Position numbers and translations under genes: made by a program. Below, one piece after another: positions 7,100 through 15,251 of a stretch of 34,870 nucleotides of DNA; the first letter of the stretch is position 1, and the number at the start of each line of letters is the position of its first letter. A model generated the notes under the pieces. It was not told the DNA's origin and made no database searches. It was given only the letters and a program-made list of their open reading frames with translations. The stretch is from Sulfurospirillum sp. (GTDB taxonomy: Bacteria; Campylobacterota; Campylobacteria; Campylobacterales; Sulfurospirillaceae), in the NCBI GenBank assembly GCA_026988125.1, contig JALSLU010000147.1, positions 1-34,870 on the forward strand, read 5' to 3'.

Positions 7100-8263
7100 C
7101 TAAATTTTTTTCCAATTAATATATTTTAATGTTACTATAGCATTAACCCCAACTCCCTCTTCTCTTCCAATAAAGCCTAATTTTTCTGTTGTTGTTGCTT
7201 TTATGTTAACCTTTATGGGTTCAATTTCGAGTAGTGATGCCAATTTAAATCTCATTTTACTCTTATATGGAGAGAGTTTTGGTGATTGGGCTAAAATTGT
7301 TAAATCACAATTCATAATTTCATATCCAACTTTTTTAGTAAATTCTACCACCTCTTTTAATAGTTTTTTAGAGTCAATATTTTTAAATCTTTCATCACTA
7401 TCAGGGAATAGCTCTCCAATGTCTCCGGCACCTATTCCTCCCAAAATAGCATCTATTAGTGCATGTATGGCTACATCCCCGTCAGAGTGAGCTTTAAATC
7501 CTCTATTATCCTCTATCTTTACTCCTGCTAAAAACATATCTTTATCTTTACAAAATGGGTGCACATCAAATCCAAAACCTACAAAACTATCCGATACAGG
7601 AGCTTCAAAAGTATATAAAAGTTCTAAATCTTCTAAAGTCGTTAGCTTGTTGGCTCTTTTATCTCCTTTTATATATTTGATGCTTCCATCAATACTCTTT
7701 ATGGCACTACTATCATCTGTAAAAATTTTTGTTTGATTTAGTGCTTTTTTTAGTACTTTGGTTTTTGAAAGTTGAGGTGTTTGTATTAGCTTTATTTTTT
7801 CTCTATCTAGTGTTTCATTTTCATATACTGTTGTATCGTGTACACTCAAATAAGGTACAACTATATCTGCATCACCTTTGGCTTTGATTATTCTATCTAG
7901 CATGTCTTTTGGAATGTCAACTCTTGCTATATCACTAACAAGTACATATTCTGACTCTATTTTCAAAAGAGCATTTTTTAATGACTCTTGTCTGCTATGA
8001 CCCCCTTTTATAAATTCATACTCATCTGTGTGCAGTTTCATATACTCTATTTCATCTTTTGAAGAGACTATTACAACTTTTTTAAAATTATAATTTTCTG
8101 ATAAACTCTTAGTCACATAAAGCCATAGAGGAGTAGTTTGAATTCTTAGCCATTGCTTTTTAACACTCATCTTAAATCTACTAGATGAACCTGCACCCAA
8201 CATAATAAGTGATAAATCGGGCAAATTTTGTCCTTTTTTCTGAAGTGTTACGATATTATACAT
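7100..8263 (-). CDS. ispDF: Bifunctional IspD/IspF (MEP cytidylyltransferase / MEcPP synthase)
   Basis: Carries out two steps of the methylerythritol phosphate isoprenoid pathway. The N-terminal ~210 residues are IspD (LGAGSSSRFK nucleotide-binding loop, KKQWL), the C-terminal ~160 are IspF (FGFDVHPF metal site, HSDGDVAIHALIDAILG, GDIGELFPDSD). The fusion is typical of Campylobacterota and alphaproteobacteria. At 387 residues it has normal length. The ATG at 8263 gives about 15 residues before the first strand; a slightly later start cannot be excluded. It heads the minus-strand cluster and is divergent from mrp over 84 bases. The atypical regulator follows after 32 bases. Confidence 0.93.
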   Translation of the reverse strand: MYNIVTLQKKGQNLPDLSLIMLGAGSSSRFKMSVKKQWLRIQTTPLWLYVTKSLSENYNFKKVVIVSSKDEIEYMKLHTDEYEFIKGGHSRQESLKNALLKIESEYVLVSDIARVDIPKDMLDRIIKAKGDADIVVPYLSVHDTTVYENETLDREKIKLIQTPQLSKTKVLKKALNQTKIFTDDSSAIKSIDGSIKYIKGDKRANKLTTLEDLELLYTFEAPVSDSFVGFGFDVHPFCKDKDMFLAGVKIEDNRGFKAHSDGDVAIHALIDAILGGIGAGDIGELFPDSDERFKNIDSKKLLKEVVEFTKKVGYEIMNCDLTILAQSPKLSPYKSKMRFKLASLLEIEPIKVNIKATTTEKLGFIGREEGVGVNAIVTLKYINWKKI

Positions 8264-8304
8264 TATAAAAGCTTTTTTTTATCTTTTTTGTGATAAATTC
8301 CATC

Positions 8305-8313
8305 TGTTATAAT
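8305..8313 (+). promoter_or_regulatory. Extended -10 promoter of mrp
   Basis: TGTTATAAT is a perfect TATAAT (8308-8313) with the extended TGn element, placed 34 bases before the mrp ATG in the 84-base ispDF-mrp divergent region. The ribosome site AAGGAG (8334-8339) precedes the start. Confidence 0.7.
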
Positions 8314-8347
8314 AAAGAATTTTGTTTAAATTAAAGGAGTCAACAAA

Positions 8348-9487
8348 ATGCTAAATAAAGATAGTGTATTAGGAGCACTAAATGGTGTTAAATATCCTGG
8401 TTTTGAAAAGGATATAGTTACTTTTGGATTTGTTAAAAATGTAGAAGTTAGTGATGAAAATGTTTTTGTTGAGCTAGATATCCCCTCTGCAAGTGAGGAT
8501 ATAGCAAATGAGTTGAAAGAAAATATTACAAAAGTTGTAAGTGGTGGGGGTGCACAAAGAGTTGAAGTTGTAATTAAGCAGCCAAAACCACCAAAACAGA
8601 TGAGTAACTCTCAAAGCGGAAAGAATATAGCTCCGCATATAAAAAATTTTGTTATGGTTAGTAGTGGAAAGGGTGGTGTAGGAAAAACTACAACTACTGT
8701 GAACCTAGCCATAGCTTTAGCTTCTCAAGGCAAAAAAGTAGGTCTTTTGGATGCGGACATATATGGACCAAATGTCCCTAGGATGTTAGGGGTTGTAGAT
8801 AAAGCTCCCGAGATAGTAGGTCAAAAGGTAAAGCCTATTTTAGTTCATGGTGTTGAAATGATGAGCATGGGTAGTTTAATGGAACAGGGTCAATCTCTAA
8901 TTTGGAGAGGGGCTATGATTATGAAGGCAATCGAGCAGCTTTTGGCTGATATATTGTGGAGTGACTTGGATGTGCTCTTTATAGATATGCCTCCTGGAAC
9001 TGGAGATGCTCAGCTAACTTTAGCTCAAAGTGTGCCAGTTACTGCAGGGATCTGTGTTACGACTCCTCAGCAAGTAGCACTTGATGATACTGAGAGAAGT
9101 TTAGATATGTTTCAAAAGCTACACATACCAATAGCAGGTATTATGGAAAATATGAGTGGATTTATATGTCCTGGATGCTCAAATGAATATGATATATTTG
9201 GAAAGGGCACTACTAAGCCACTTGCTAAAAAATTTAATACTCAAGTCATAGGAGAGATTCCAATTGAGCCAGCTGTTAGAGAGGGTGGAGATGCTGGAAA
9301 ACCTATAGTTTTCTTTAAGCCAGAGAGTGTAACAGCAAAAAGGTACCAAGAAGCAGCTTCAAAGCTTTGGGATGAAATTATAAAAGTTAATGAAGAGGGT
9401 GGTGCTTCAAACGAAGCAATCCAGCCAACAACTCCAGCAGGGGTAAGTGCATGCTCAACTAACTCTCAAGGTGGTTGTGGGTGTTAA
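8348..9487 (+). CDS. mrp: Mrp/ApbC/NBP35-family iron-sulfur carrier ATPase
   Basis: P-loop ATPase that delivers Fe-S clusters to apo-proteins. The 379 residues comprise an N-terminal MIP18/DUF59 domain (~1-85), the deviant Walker A GKGGVGKTT (~108), the MRP signature DADIYGPNVPRMLG (~134) and the cluster-binding CPGC (~270). An Ala/Pro/Thr linker leads to a C-terminal tail rich in Cys (CSTNSQGGCGC), possibly an extra metal-binding element. Two hairpins close the gene. Adjacent to dapD, as I recall for C. jejuni Cj1605/Cj1606. Confidence 0.92.
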   Translation: MLNKDSVLGALNGVKYPGFEKDIVTFGFVKNVEVSDENVFVELDIPSASEDIANELKENITKVVSGGGAQRVEVVIKQPKPPKQMSNSQSGKNIAPHIKNFVMVSSGKGGVGKTTTTVNLAIALASQGKKVGLLDADIYGPNVPRMLGVVDKAPEIVGQKVKPILVHGVEMMSMGSLMEQGQSLIWRGAMIMKAIEQLLADILWSDLDVLFIDMPPGTGDAQLTLAQSVPVTAGICVTTPQQVALDDTERSLDMFQKLHIPIAGIMENMSGFICPGCSNEYDIFGKGTTKPLAKKFNTQVIGEIPIEPAVREGGDAGKPIVFFKPESVTAKRYQEAASKLWDEIIKVNEEGGASNEAIQPTTPAGVSACSTNSQGGCGC

Positions 9488-9491
9488 TTAG

Positions 9492-9541
9492 CTCTACGGT
9501 GTAGAGAATATTTATATCACCGCATAAATGACGCGGTGATA
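9492..9541 (+). terminator. Double hairpin after mrp
   Basis: Two perfect stems: CTCTAC-GGT-GTAGAG (9492-9506) and a 9-bp stem with the arm ATCACCGC (9515-9523 pairing with 9533-9541). The second is followed by a loosely T-rich stretch. Probably ends mrp transcription before the dapD promoter region; weak U tract, so moderate confidence. Confidence 0.6.
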
Positions 9542-9609
9542 ATCATTGGTTTTATCTTCTTATTTGTTTAAATTTGATAACATACTACAAAAATTTCTTA
9601 GGGACATAA

Positions 9610-10815
9610 ATGAAAAAGATTAAAGACATAAAAGAGTTTAAAACATTGGTTGAAAAAACTGAATCACTCAAAGGGTATAGAAAACCAATAGGCTTTGGAA
9701 TAGCTAGAGTAGATAGAGGACAGTTAAATAATGAAAAGATTTTACAAGCAACATTTCCTATTGTAAATTGGAAAGAGAACTATGGAAGTGCTGCAGTTTT
9801 TATAGCCGCACTTTTAGATAGTGGAGTTGAGATCGATTTTAATGAAAGTGAATTTGTTTGTGAAATTAAGAAAAAGTTTATTAAGAAGGCTTTTAAAGCA
9901 TTTTATCCATATCTAGGTGAAGCAGAAGGCGAAGATCATAAAAATGTTCAGGTAATTAAGACTCTTCATTGGATGAGCGAAATAGATGATTTGGGAGATG
10001 ATTACAGGGTTGTATTTATATTTGAAGATGAGGCTCCTAAAAGTGTGGAAGTAGTCTATCTAAAACTATATGCACTATCTTTGAGAAAAGCAGATTTAAG
10101 AAGCTTAAATTTAGATGGAGCTTTTGGAATTTTGGAGAATGTTGCTTGGAGTGGAGGTGTTCCAATAGAGCTTGATTGGTTAAGAGCAAATGAGATAGAG
10201 TTAAAACTAGAGGGAAGTTATCCAAATATAGAGTCGGTAGATAAATTTCCTAGATTTTTAGCCCATATTATTCCTGAAGACAATACAAGAATCTTAGATA
10301 GCTCAAAAGTTAGAATGGGTGCAAGGCTTAGTGCTGGAACTACGGTGATGCCTGGGGCTAGTTACATAAACTTCAATGCAGGAACAACTGGTCCTGTTAT
10401 GGTTGAAGGAAGAATTAGTTCTTCAGCAATCGTTGGAGCTGGAAGTGATGTTGGTGGAGGTGCTAGCATACTAGGAGTTCTTAGTGGGACTGATGGAAAT
10501 CCTGTTAGTATTGGCAAAAATACACTTCTAGGAGCAAACTCAGTTACTGGCATACCTCTTGGAGATGGATGCATCGTAGATGCTGGAATTGCCATACTTG
10601 AAGGAACTAAAGTAGCAATTAAACCTGAGGAGTTGAAAAAGATTAAAGATGCAAATCCTAACTTTGATGCAAAAGAGAGTGGAGAGATTCAATTTTTCAA
10701 GGGATTAGAGTTAGCAGGACTAAATGGAATTCATTTTAGACAAGACAGTACAAATGGTATGATTTTGGCACTAAGAAGTAAGCGAGAGGTAAAACTAAAC
10801 AGTCAACTACATTAA
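9610..10815 (+). CDS. dapD: Tetrahydrodipicolinate N-succinyltransferase
   Basis: Succinylates tetrahydrodipicolinate in the lysine/meso-diaminopimelate pathway, feeding peptidoglycan synthesis. The 401-residue size is the long Campylobacterota/actinobacterial class rather than the ~275-residue E. coli enzyme. The C-terminal third is a left-handed beta-helix of hexapeptide repeats (roughly 230-345), including MPGASYINFNAG and GNPVSIGKNTLLGANS. It has its own upstream region after the mrp hairpins and a strong hairpin 10 bases past the stop codon. Confidence 0.92.
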   Translation: MKKIKDIKEFKTLVEKTESLKGYRKPIGFGIARVDRGQLNNEKILQATFPIVNWKENYGSAAVFIAALLDSGVEIDFNESEFVCEIKKKFIKKAFKAFYPYLGEAEGEDHKNVQVIKTLHWMSEIDDLGDDYRVVFIFEDEAPKSVEVVYLKLYALSLRKADLRSLNLDGAFGILENVAWSGGVPIELDWLRANEIELKLEGSYPNIESVDKFPRFLAHIIPEDNTRILDSSKVRMGARLSAGTTVMPGASYINFNAGTTGPVMVEGRISSSAIVGAGSDVGGGASILGVLSGTDGNPVSIGKNTLLGANSVTGIPLGDGCIVDAGIAILEGTKVAIKPEELKKIKDANPNFDAKESGEIQFFKGLELAGLNGIHFRQDSTNGMILALRSKREVKLNSQLH

Positions 10816-10825
10816 ACATTACTAT

Positions 10826-10859
10826 GTATGGGTGAGTATATAAAATTCGTCACCCATAC
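10826..10859 (+). terminator. 10-bp perfect stem after dapD
   Basis: GTATGGGTGA (10826-10835) pairs perfectly with TCACCCATAC (10850-10859) around 14 bases. It lies between converging genes (dapD and the minus-strand Cys protein), so it may serve both. The flanks are A/T-rich but without a clean T tract. Confidence 0.65.
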
Positions 10860-10872
10860 GATTAAAATATTT

Positions 10873-11082
10873 TCATAATTTAGAAACTTTTTTCATGTAC
10901 TCTTCAGCATATTTTAGTGAAATAGCTCCATATGTTTTGTTTGCTTGTTCTTGAACTTTAAAAATCCATCCACCACAAGTACTACACCCTACAACATATT
11001 TTTCAAGTTCATTTAAGCTCATATTTTCCATATTTGCTAGTCTATTTTTACACTCTTTTTCACTACACTTCATAGGTTTCAT
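10873..11082 (-). CDS. Small cysteine-containing protein, unknown function
   Basis: 69 residues, cytosolic by appearance. Four cysteines are arranged as C6-x4-C11 and C33-x2-C36 (CSEKEC, CSTCGGW), a spacing compatible with zinc or iron-sulfur binding. The rest is Lys-rich and helical. I do not recognise a family. It starts 17 bases after the diguanylate cyclase stop on the same strand and is probably co-transcribed with it. Confidence 0.65.
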   Translation of the reverse strand: MKPMKCSEKECKNRLANMENMSLNELEKYVVGCSTCGGWIFKVQEQANKTYGAISLKYAEEYMKKVSKL

Positions 11083-11099
11083 CCTACAATCCTTTTGAA

Positions 11100-12329
11100 C
11101 TAATTTGTCGTTATTATACAGTTTCTTCCCTCATTTTTCGCTTTATAGAGTGCAATATCTGCCTTTTTTAGTATGGAGTGTGAATTTTTTCCATCTTTTG
11201 GAGATGATGCAACACCCATACTGACTGTTACATGTAAAGATTGTGTAGATTTTGAATTTTGCTTTGTACTTTTAGGTCTCTTTTTGGGTCTATCCTTGTC
11301 TCTAATTTTGAAATCTCGATTTTGTATGGATTTTCTAACATCTTCTAAGTATGGTAGTGTATATTTTATATCCTTATTTGGAAATAGTATGGTAAATTCT
11401 TCGCCACCATATCTAAAAGCCTTTCCTCCACCTTTTATATTTTTTAATTCCACTGCAACTAATTTTAAAACTTCATCACCTATATCATGACCATATGTAT
11501 CATTGAATTTTTTGAAGTGATCTATATCTACCATAGCTAATGTATAGTTCGAGCCAAGTTTTAAAAATTCTTCTTCTAACGCTCTTCTTGCTGGAATTTG
11601 TGTTAATGTATCTATATAAGCCATCGTATAAGCATCTTTTAAAAAAGCAATTATAAAGAGTATTGATCCACAAGCACTAAAAAATATAAACGAGGCTTTT
11701 GTTTGAAAAAATATAGCGGGAATTAAAAGTGAAATTAAAACCCACAAAATCGCTCTATCTGAGAAAAGTTTTTTTCTAAAATGAAGTATAATAAAATTAA
11801 AAGTGATTGACATAATCGATAAAAAAAGAGTAAACTGATTGGTTTTAATAAAACTAGGAAGTTTAAAGGGAAAAATTTTATTATCTAGAGTTATTCTTAA
11901 ATCAAGTGAAAAATTATATAAAAAATAGTAAGTTGTCAGTAGCAGTGCAGCAATAATTAATATTTTTAGATAACCATATACTGAATTTATACCTCTTTCT
12001 TCTAGGAGTCCAATAAATAAAAAACTAATTGCAGTAGATATTGGATAAATGTACCAAAAGGAGTATTTGCCCCCATCTAATCCAATTATGTTGGGATAAA
12101 ACATATAAAAATTAAAAAGTAATGGTATAAAAAGAAGAACAAATGGTTTACTTCTAGAAAAGAAGATAGCAAAAGCAAATGCTAGTATATTTATGCCAAT
12201 AAAAACATCTTTAAGTTTTAAAAGAGTAGCCTCTGATACAAAATCAAGTGAAGATAAAAGAAATGCTATAACTAGCAGTACTATTACAAAAAAATTGTAT
12301 TGGTTTAAGTTTGGTAAAAAGGTCTTCAT
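11100..12329 (-). CDS. Membrane diguanylate cyclase (GGDEF domain)
   Basis: Makes cyclic di-GMP from two GTP. Residues 1-~232 contain about eight hydrophobic segments, an integral membrane sensor of no named type that I can identify. The catalytic domain follows (from ~238), with DIDHFKKFND (~268-277) and an intact active-site motif RYGGEEF (306-312). The product-inhibition RxxD site is missing: the corresponding positions are K299 and G302. A Lys/Arg-rich insertion of about 25 residues (~335-360) precedes the final strand. No EAL domain is present. Divergent from the ybiT-type gene over 86 bases. Confidence 0.88.
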   Translation of the reverse strand: MKTFLPNLNQYNFFVIVLLVIAFLLSSLDFVSEATLLKLKDVFIGINILAFAFAIFFSRSKPFVLLFIPLLFNFYMFYPNIIGLDGGKYSFWYIYPISTAISFLFIGLLEERGINSVYGYLKILIIAALLLTTYYFLYNFSLDLRITLDNKIFPFKLPSFIKTNQFTLFLSIMSITFNFIILHFRKKLFSDRAILWVLISLLIPAIFFQTKASFIFFSACGSILFIIAFLKDAYTMAYIDTLTQIPARRALEEEFLKLGSNYTLAMVDIDHFKKFNDTYGHDIGDEVLKLVAVELKNIKGGGKAFRYGGEEFTILFPNKDIKYTLPYLEDVRKSIQNRDFKIRDKDRPKKRPKSTKQNSKSTQSLHVTVSMGVASSPKDGKNSHSILKKADIALYKAKNEGRNCIITTN

Positions 12330-12375
12330 TATTGGGATTATATCTAAAATTTTTAATTTTTTAAAGGCGCCCTTA

Positions 12376-12384
12376 TGCTATAAT
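12376..12384 (+). promoter_or_regulatory. Extended -10 promoter of the ABC-F gene
   Basis: TGC followed by a perfect TATAAT (12379-12384), 31 bases before the ATG at 12416. No clear -35 is needed with the TGn element. Confidence 0.65.
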
Positions 12385-12415
12385 CACGGAAAAATAGATT
12401 AGGTAGAGATATATT

Positions 12416-14014
12416 ATGGTAGAAGTAAATAGTTTGACAATGAGATTCTCTTCAAAAGTTCTTTTTGAAGATATAAATCTCAAGCTTGATGCTGGTAAAA
12501 GATATGGTTTGATTGGTGCAAATGGTGCAGGAAAGAGTACATTTTTAAAGATTTTAAGTGGCGAGATTGAACCAACTAGCGGAAATGTCTCAATACAAAA
12601 TGGCTTAAAAGTTGGGGTTTTGAGCCAAGATCAGTATGCCTATGAGGATTTTACTCTAAAAGATGCAGTTATGATAGGCAATAAAAGACTATATAATGCT
12701 ATAAAAGAGAAAGAAGAGCTCTATATGAATGGAGACTTTGAAAATGAAAAGGTAAACGAAAGACTAAGTGAGCTTGAGATGATTTGTGCCGAGGAGGACC
12801 CGACTTATGAAGTCGATGTAAATATAGAAAAAATCCTATGTGCTTTAGGATTTCCTATAGAGACTCACAACAATCTTATGAGCTCACTAACAAGTGCTGA
12901 GAAATTCAAGATTTTACTTGCTCAAGTATTGTACCCAAAGCCCGATGTTTTGTTTTTAGATGAGCCTACAAATAATCTTGATTTAGAAGCAATTGCTTGG
13001 CTAGAGGAGCAGTTAAAAAGGCATGAGGGGACTATGGTTGTAATTTCCCATGATAGACACTTTTTAAATGCAGTTTGCACAAATATCCTTGATGTGGATT
13101 ATAAAAAAATTAGAGAGTTTAGTGGAAATTATGATGATTGGTACATTGCGGCAAATCTCATAACTAAGCAAAAAGAGTTAGAACAAGCCAAAAAACTTAA
13201 AGAGAAAGAGGAGCTTGAAGCCTTTGTTAGAAGATTTAGTGCAAATGCTTCAAAAGCCAAACAAGCAACATCAAGACAAAAGAGACTTGAAAAGCTAAAC
13301 ATAGAGGACTTACAAAGCTCAACTAGAAGAGAGCCAAGCATTGTCTTTAAATCTAAAAGAGAGATTGGCAATGAGGTTTTAGAGTTGGTAGATATTTCTA
13401 AATCTTATGGCGATAAAGAGGTTTTAAAAAACTTTAACTTAAAAGTGGAAAAGGGCGACAAGATAGCCTTGATTGGACCTAATGGTATTGGAAAGAGTAC
13501 CATTTTAAATATAGCCATGGGTGAATTAAAAGCAGATAGTGGCGAGGTAAAGTGGGGAGCTACGATTGAGCCTAGCTATTTTCCACAAAATACAACAGAG
13601 ATTATAGATGAGGAAGTCGAGTTATTTGAGTGGCTTCAGGCTTATGATGATAAAAATGATTTAGATGAGATAAGAAAGTGCTTAGGAAGAATGCTCTTTT
13701 CAGGCGAGGAGCAGAAGAAAAAGGCAAAAGATTTAAGTGGTGGAGAAAAACATAGAATAATGCTCTCAAAAATGATGCTCCAAAGGGGTAACTTTTTAGC
13801 CTTAGATGAACCAGATAATCACCTAGACCTAGAAGCCATTATAGCTCTTGGCGAGGGGCTTTTTAAGTTTAGTGGATGTGTTATCTGTGTTACACACGAT
13901 AGAGAACTCATAGATGCATTTGCCAATAGGATAATAGAGCTAAAAAGTGATGGAAGTGTAGTTGATTTTAAAGGAAATTATGAAGAGTATAAGGAGTGGC
14001 TGGAAATTAAATGA
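12416..14014 (+). CDS. ybiT: ABC-F ATPase, YbiT type
   Basis: A soluble tandem-ATPase protein of 532 residues, the size of E. coli YbiT, with matching opening (RYGLIGANGAGKST, ~29-42), FTLKDAV segment and the inter-domain linker FVRRFSANASKAKQATSR (~264-281). ABC-F proteins act at the ribosomal E site, modulating translation or stalled ribosomes; they are not transporters. The first domain's signature is degenerate (LTSAEKFK instead of LSGG), as in YbiT; the second is intact (LSGGEKHRIML). The second Walker B/D-loop reads DEPDNHLD rather than the usual DEPTNHLD. Stop and next start overlap (ATGA), so the AEC transporter is translationally coupled. Confidence 0.9.
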   Translation: MVEVNSLTMRFSSKVLFEDINLKLDAGKRYGLIGANGAGKSTFLKILSGEIEPTSGNVSIQNGLKVGVLSQDQYAYEDFTLKDAVMIGNKRLYNAIKEKEELYMNGDFENEKVNERLSELEMICAEEDPTYEVDVNIEKILCALGFPIETHNNLMSSLTSAEKFKILLAQVLYPKPDVLFLDEPTNNLDLEAIAWLEEQLKRHEGTMVVISHDRHFLNAVCTNILDVDYKKIREFSGNYDDWYIAANLITKQKELEQAKKLKEKEELEAFVRRFSANASKAKQATSRQKRLEKLNIEDLQSSTRREPSIVFKSKREIGNEVLELVDISKSYGDKEVLKNFNLKVEKGDKIALIGPNGIGKSTILNIAMGELKADSGEVKWGATIEPSYFPQNTTEIIDEEVELFEWLQAYDDKNDLDEIRKCLGRMLFSGEEQKKKAKDLSGGEKHRIMLSKMMLQRGNFLALDEPDNHLDLEAIIALGEGLFKFSGCVICVTHDRELIDAFANRIIELKSDGSVVDFKGNYEEYKEWLEIK

Positions 14015-14928
14015 TACAAGTTATCAACACACTTACCCCAGTATTTTTTCTTATTTTACTGGGGTATTTTTTTAAAAGAGTCTCTTTCCCATCATCAAGT
14101 TTTTGGCCAATGGTGGATAGACTTACTTATTATGTGCTTATGCCCTCGCTTTTGATATATAAGCTTTCGGTTGCAAAAGTGGATTTAAGTGGAACCAAAG
14201 AGATAATTTATGTTGCTGTCTTAAGTATATTTTTGCTTTTTCTCATATTGTTAATACTAAACTATTTTACAAAGTTTAAGGGTGAATCCCTTACCTCAAT
14301 TGTTCAAGGAGCTATAAGATTTAATGTATATGTTTTTTTAGCATTTATTGATGTACTATATGGAGATAAAGGTTTAGTCATTGTCTCTATTTTAATGGCA
14401 TTTGTTATTCCATTTATAAATATTTTAAGCATTTCAACATTTGCAATATACCTAAGAGATAAAAACTTTTCACTCAAAAATTTTTTAGTTTCTATATTAA
14501 AAAATCCACTTATTATTGCTTGTTTAGTAGGTTTGGCTATAAATTTTAGTGAAATACATATGCCAATGATAATGTTAAACTCTTTATCTATTTTGAGTAA
14601 TGCAGCACTTCCTATGGGACTTCTCTCGGTTGGTTTTGGCTTTGAATTCAGGTATATTAGGTATGCAAAGACAGAGCTATTTATAGCAGTTTTTGCAAAG
14701 CTAATACTTCTCTCGCTGATTATATACTACTTTGCATATCTTTTTGGTTTAAGTAGGGAGTCTTTATCTATATTGATAATCTTTGGCTCAATGCCAACTG
14801 CAGTTAGCAGCTATATACTTGCTAGAGAGCTTAGAGGAGATACTAAGCTTATGGCTTCTATTATCACCCTTCAAACTCTTCTGTGCTCAGTTGTACTTTT
14901 TTTCATTATACCCCTAGCTAAACTCTAA
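14011..14928 (+). CDS. AEC-family transporter (auxin efflux carrier superfamily)
   Basis: 305 residues with about ten membrane helices, opening VFFLILLGYFFKRVSF as in the AEC family. Helix-breaking Pro/Gly positions (PSLLIYKL near the start, GSMPTAVSSYILA near the end) support it. Bacterial members export or import malate and other organic acids; the substrate here is unknown. It overlaps the ABC-F gene by 4 bases. Its 3' end overlaps the minus-strand selenoprotein gene by 15 bases, tail to tail. Confidence 0.82.
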   Translation: MIQVINTLTPVFFLILLGYFFKRVSFPSSSFWPMVDRLTYYVLMPSLLIYKLSVAKVDLSGTKEIIYVAVLSIFLLFLILLILNYFTKFKGESLTSIVQGAIRFNVYVFLAFIDVLYGDKGLVIVSILMAFVIPFINILSISTFAIYLRDKNFSLKNFLVSILKNPLIIACLVGLAINFSEIHMPMIMLNSLSILSNAALPMGLLSVGFGFEFRYIRYAKTELFIAVFAKLILLSLIIYYFAYLFGLSRESLSILIIFGSMPTAVSSYILARELRGDTKLMASIITLQTLLCSVVLFFIIPLAKL

Positions 14929-15147
14929 CTCTTTAATTCTCTTTATAATTTCACCATCAATTGGAAATCTTCCCTCTTTCTCTTTTGAAAAGATAACTTT
15001 TCCATTAACTTCTATATCAAAAACTCCACCAAAACTTGGTACTCCAACTAAATTTGCATCTGGATAGACCGATAAAATCTCATCTCCGACACGCGAAGCT
15101 CTTGGTCTATATGCTCACTGGTTGCAATAAATTATATTTACTTCCAT
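14914..15147 (-). CDS. SelW-like selenoprotein (SelT/SelW/SelH family) with in-frame UGA
   Basis: On the minus strand an ATG at 15147 opens a frame with a UGA at codon 11 (15115-15117) and then runs open to TAG at 14914. Reading UGA as selenocysteine gives 77 residues beginning MEVNIIYCNQ-U-AYRPRA. C8-x2-U11 is the redox motif of the SelW/Rdx thioredoxin-like family, placed after the first strand as expected; GVPSFGGVFDIEVNGK and FSKEKEGRFP match the family body, and length fits. AAGGAG lies 7-8 bases before the ATG. A candidate SECIS hairpin follows the UGA. Function is likely thiol/selenol redox chemistry, details unknown. Decoding needs SelA-D elsewhere in the genome. It lies 104 bases downstream of dppF on the same strand and overlaps the AEC gene's end. 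Standard callers would miss it or call it a pseudogene. Confidence 0.85.
15084..15098 (-). promoter_or_regulatory. Candidate bacterial SECIS hairpin
   Basis: In the mRNA sense, 16 bases after the UGA, CUUCG (15098-15094) pairs with CGGAG (15088-15084, one G-U) around the loop CGUGU. A G among the first two loop bases, a short upper stem and about 21 bases from UGA to loop agree with the general bacterial SECIS pattern. The stem is short, so this is a candidate. Confidence 0.5.
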
Positions 15148-15197
15148 ACACACTCCTTGTTTTTAATGTGCCATATACTACTCATAAATTGCTTAAA

Positions 15198-15243
15198 CCC
15201 AAATAATGCAATAGAACTCATCAAATTAGCACTTATCACCTAG
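15198..15243 (+). repeat. Diverged copy of the palindromic element found at 18780-18853
   Basis: Starting at CCCAAAT, this stretch matches the reverse complement of the element at 18853-18808 at roughly 38 of 46 positions, with the identical block ACTTATCACCTAG (15231-15243). The right-hand arm of the palindrome is missing or eroded, replaced by the end of dppF. It lies in the 104 bases between dppF and the selenoprotein gene, the opposite end of dppBCDF from the intact copy. Confidence 0.7.
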
Positions 15244-15251
15244 CCTTTTGG

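Noticed and set aside
10362-10595. Minus-strand open frame inside dapD
   Set aside because: Pro/Ser/Thr-rich translation produced by the opposite strand of the beta-helix repeats; antisense shadow.
14914-15147. Pseudogene or sequencing error explaining the in-frame TGA
   Set aside because: The TGA falls exactly at the U of a CxxU motif after a strand, with a strong ribosome site, family-like sequence afterwards and a possible SECIS.
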